In this document: piece after piece, positions 42,153 through 43,332 of the stretch
Position numbering within the stretch: the first letter of the stretch is position 1
How the letters are laid out: every line of letters begins with the position of its first letter
Source of the DNA: Paenibacillus sp.
Lineage (GTDB): Bacteria > Bacillota > Bacilli > Paenibacillales > YIM-B00363
DNA length: 43,332 bases
Direction: 5' to 3'
Assembly: GCF_031177825.1 (NCBI RefSeq)
Contig: NZ_JAPSKE010000040.1
Location: forward strand, 1-43,332
The notes under the pieces: model-generated
What the model was told of the DNA's origin: nothing
Databases searched by the model: none
What the model saw: only the letters and a program-made list of their open reading frames with translations
Made by a program: the position numbers and the translations under genes

Positions 42153-43332
42153 ATGATCGAACGTTACAGCCGGCCCGAGATGGCCGCGATCTGGACGGAG
42201 CAAAACAAGTTCCAAGCGTGGCTCGAGGTGGAGCTCGCGGCTTGCGAGGCGTGGAGCGAGCTCGGCGTCATTCCGAAGGAGGACGTGGAGGCGCTGCGCG
42301 CGAAGGCGGGCTTCGATATCGATCGCATTAGCGAGATCGAGCTGGAGACGCGCCACGACGTCATCGCGTTCACGCGCGCGGTATCCGAGACGGTCGGTCC
42401 GGAGCGGAAGTGGGTGCACTACGGTCTGACGTCGACGGACGTCGTCGACACGGCGCTCGGCTACTTGCTGAAGCAAGCGAACGCGATTCTCGAAGCCGAC
42501 ATCATTCGATTCATTGACATCCTCAAGGAGCAAGCCGTTCGCTACAAGGACACCGCCATGATGGGCCGCACGCACGGCGTGCACGCGGAACCGACGACGT
42601 TCGGCTTGAAGCTCGCCCTCTGGTACGAAGAGATGAAGCGGAACCTGGAGCGGTTCCGCCATGCTGCCGATGGCGTGCAGTTCGGGAAAATTTCCGGCGC
42701 GGTCGGCACGTACGCGAACATCGACCCGCACGTCGAAGCGTCCGTCTGCAAGAAGCTCGGCATCAAGCCGGCGCCGATCTCGACGCAGACGCTGCAGCGC
42801 GACCGCCACGCCGAATATATGGCGACGCTGGCGCTGATCGCGACCTCGATGGATAAGTTCGCGACGGAAATCCGGGCGCTGCAGAAGTCCGAGTTCCGCG
42901 AAGTCGAAGAGCCGTTCGCCAAGGGACAGAAGGGCTCGTCGGCGATGCCGCACAAGCGCAACCCGATCGGCTGCGAGAACATGTCCGGCCTCGCGCGCGT
43001 CATTCGCGGCCACATGATTTCCGCGTACGAGAACGTGCCGTTGTGGCACGAACGCGACATCAGCCACTCGTCGGTCGAGCGCATCATCCTGCCCGACGCG
43101 ACGATGCTGCTGAACTATATGCTGAACCGTCTCGGCAACATCATCAAGAACCTTACGGTGTTCCCGGAAAACATGAAGCGCAACATGGAGCGCGCGTACG
43201 GCGTACCGTTCTCCGGCCGCGTCATGACGAAGCTGATCGACAAGGGCTGGAGCCGCGAGCAGGCGTACGACACGGTGCAGCCGCGCGCGATGCAGGCGTG
43301 GGAGACGCAGCGCCAGTTCCGCGACATTATCG
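42153..43332 (+). CDS. purB: Adenylosuccinate lyase (3' end beyond the window)
   Basis: Fumarase/aspartase-superfamily enzyme that removes fumarate from SAICAR and from adenylosuccinate. About 393 codons are visible from ATG 42153 behind GGAGGAGG; the family is about 430 residues, so roughly 40 are missing past the right edge. Seen are MIERYSRPEM, RHDVIAF, HYGLTSTDVVDT, MMGRTHGVHAEPT and the signature loop KGSSAMPHKRNPIGCEN with its catalytic Ser. It starts 65 bp after purK. Confidence 0.97.
   Translation, partial: MIERYSRPEMAAIWTEQNKFQAWLEVELAACEAWSELGVIPKEDVEALRAKAGFDIDRISEIELETRHDVIAFTRAVSETVGPERKWVHYGLTSTDVVDTALGYLLKQANAILEADIIRFIDILKEQAVRYKDTAMMGRTHGVHAEPTTFGLKLALWYEEMKRNLERFRHAADGVQFGKISGAVGTYANIDPHVEASVCKKLGIKPAPISTQTLQRDRHAEYMATLALIATSMDKFATEIRALQKSEFREVEEPFAKGQKGSSAMPHKRNPIGCENMSGLARVIRGHMISAYENVPLWHERDISHSSVERIILPDATMLLNYMLNRLGNIIKNLTVFPENMKRNMERAYGVPFSGRVMTKLIDKGWSREQAYDTVQPRAMQAWETQRQFRDII

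Overview
The window looks like chromosomal DNA from a high-GC, spore-forming Firmicute of the Paenibacillaceae (Paenibacillus/Cohnella type). The evidence is the Bacillus-like purE-purK-purB order with PurR boxes, strong AGGAGG-type ribosome binding sites, sigma-A promoters, a Spo0E-like protein, a YodB-like regulator, a consensus Bacillus SOS box and a YteP/YtcP/YtcQ-type sugar ABC set with an adjacent sensor-AraC regulator. No rRNA, tRNA or CRISPR array was seen. The assignment rests on gene content only.

Layout: 1-100 is probably the 3' end of an unseen gene. It runs into seven tandem copies of a 105-bp hairpin-forming repeat (71-807). Then come tkt (938-2959) and a c-di-GMP-I riboswitch with terminator (3098-3224). 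The riboswitch leads an operon encoding a REC-PAS-GGDEF-EAL-LuxR protein, a hybrid histidine kinase with two receivers, and a CheR methyltransferase (3270-9889). Next are a Spo0E-like protein and an EAL-PAS-PAS protein (10101-11910). On the minus strand lies a beta-hydroxyacid dehydrogenase fused to a PilZ domain (13279-11963), followed by pgi, a YigZ-family protein, overlapping TetR and YodB-like regulators, and a CHASE4 chemoreceptor. A second repeat region (18700-19085) holds ten palindromes about 41 bp apart. It is followed by a decayed receiver-domain gene and an Hpt-domain protein.

The next part is a MoxR/DUF58/transglutaminase operon (19860-24320), an alpha/beta hydrolase, guaA, a PurR-controlled NCS2 purine permease, and a carbohydrate uptake locus (28538-34546). 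After it lies a 1.1-kb mobile-element-like segment whose transposase-like gene appears to have lost its catalytic residues and sits behind a LexA box. A large secreted nuclease follows. Then a small Cys-rich protein is read leftward behind a second c-di-GMP-I riboswitch. The window ends with purE-purK-purB, cut at the right edge.

How the parts work together: the strongest theme is cyclic di-GMP. There are two c-di-GMP-I riboswitches, two EAL proteins (one also with GGDEF and a DNA-binding domain) and a PilZ domain fused to a metabolic enzyme. Phosphorelay parts (hybrid kinase, receivers, Hpt, Spo0E-like phosphatase) and chemotaxis parts (CheR, chemoreceptor) are interleaved with them. The second theme is purine supply: guaA, the NCS2 permease and the pur operon, the last two with matching PurR box/promoter arrangements. 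All assignments come from reading the sequence; no database search was run.
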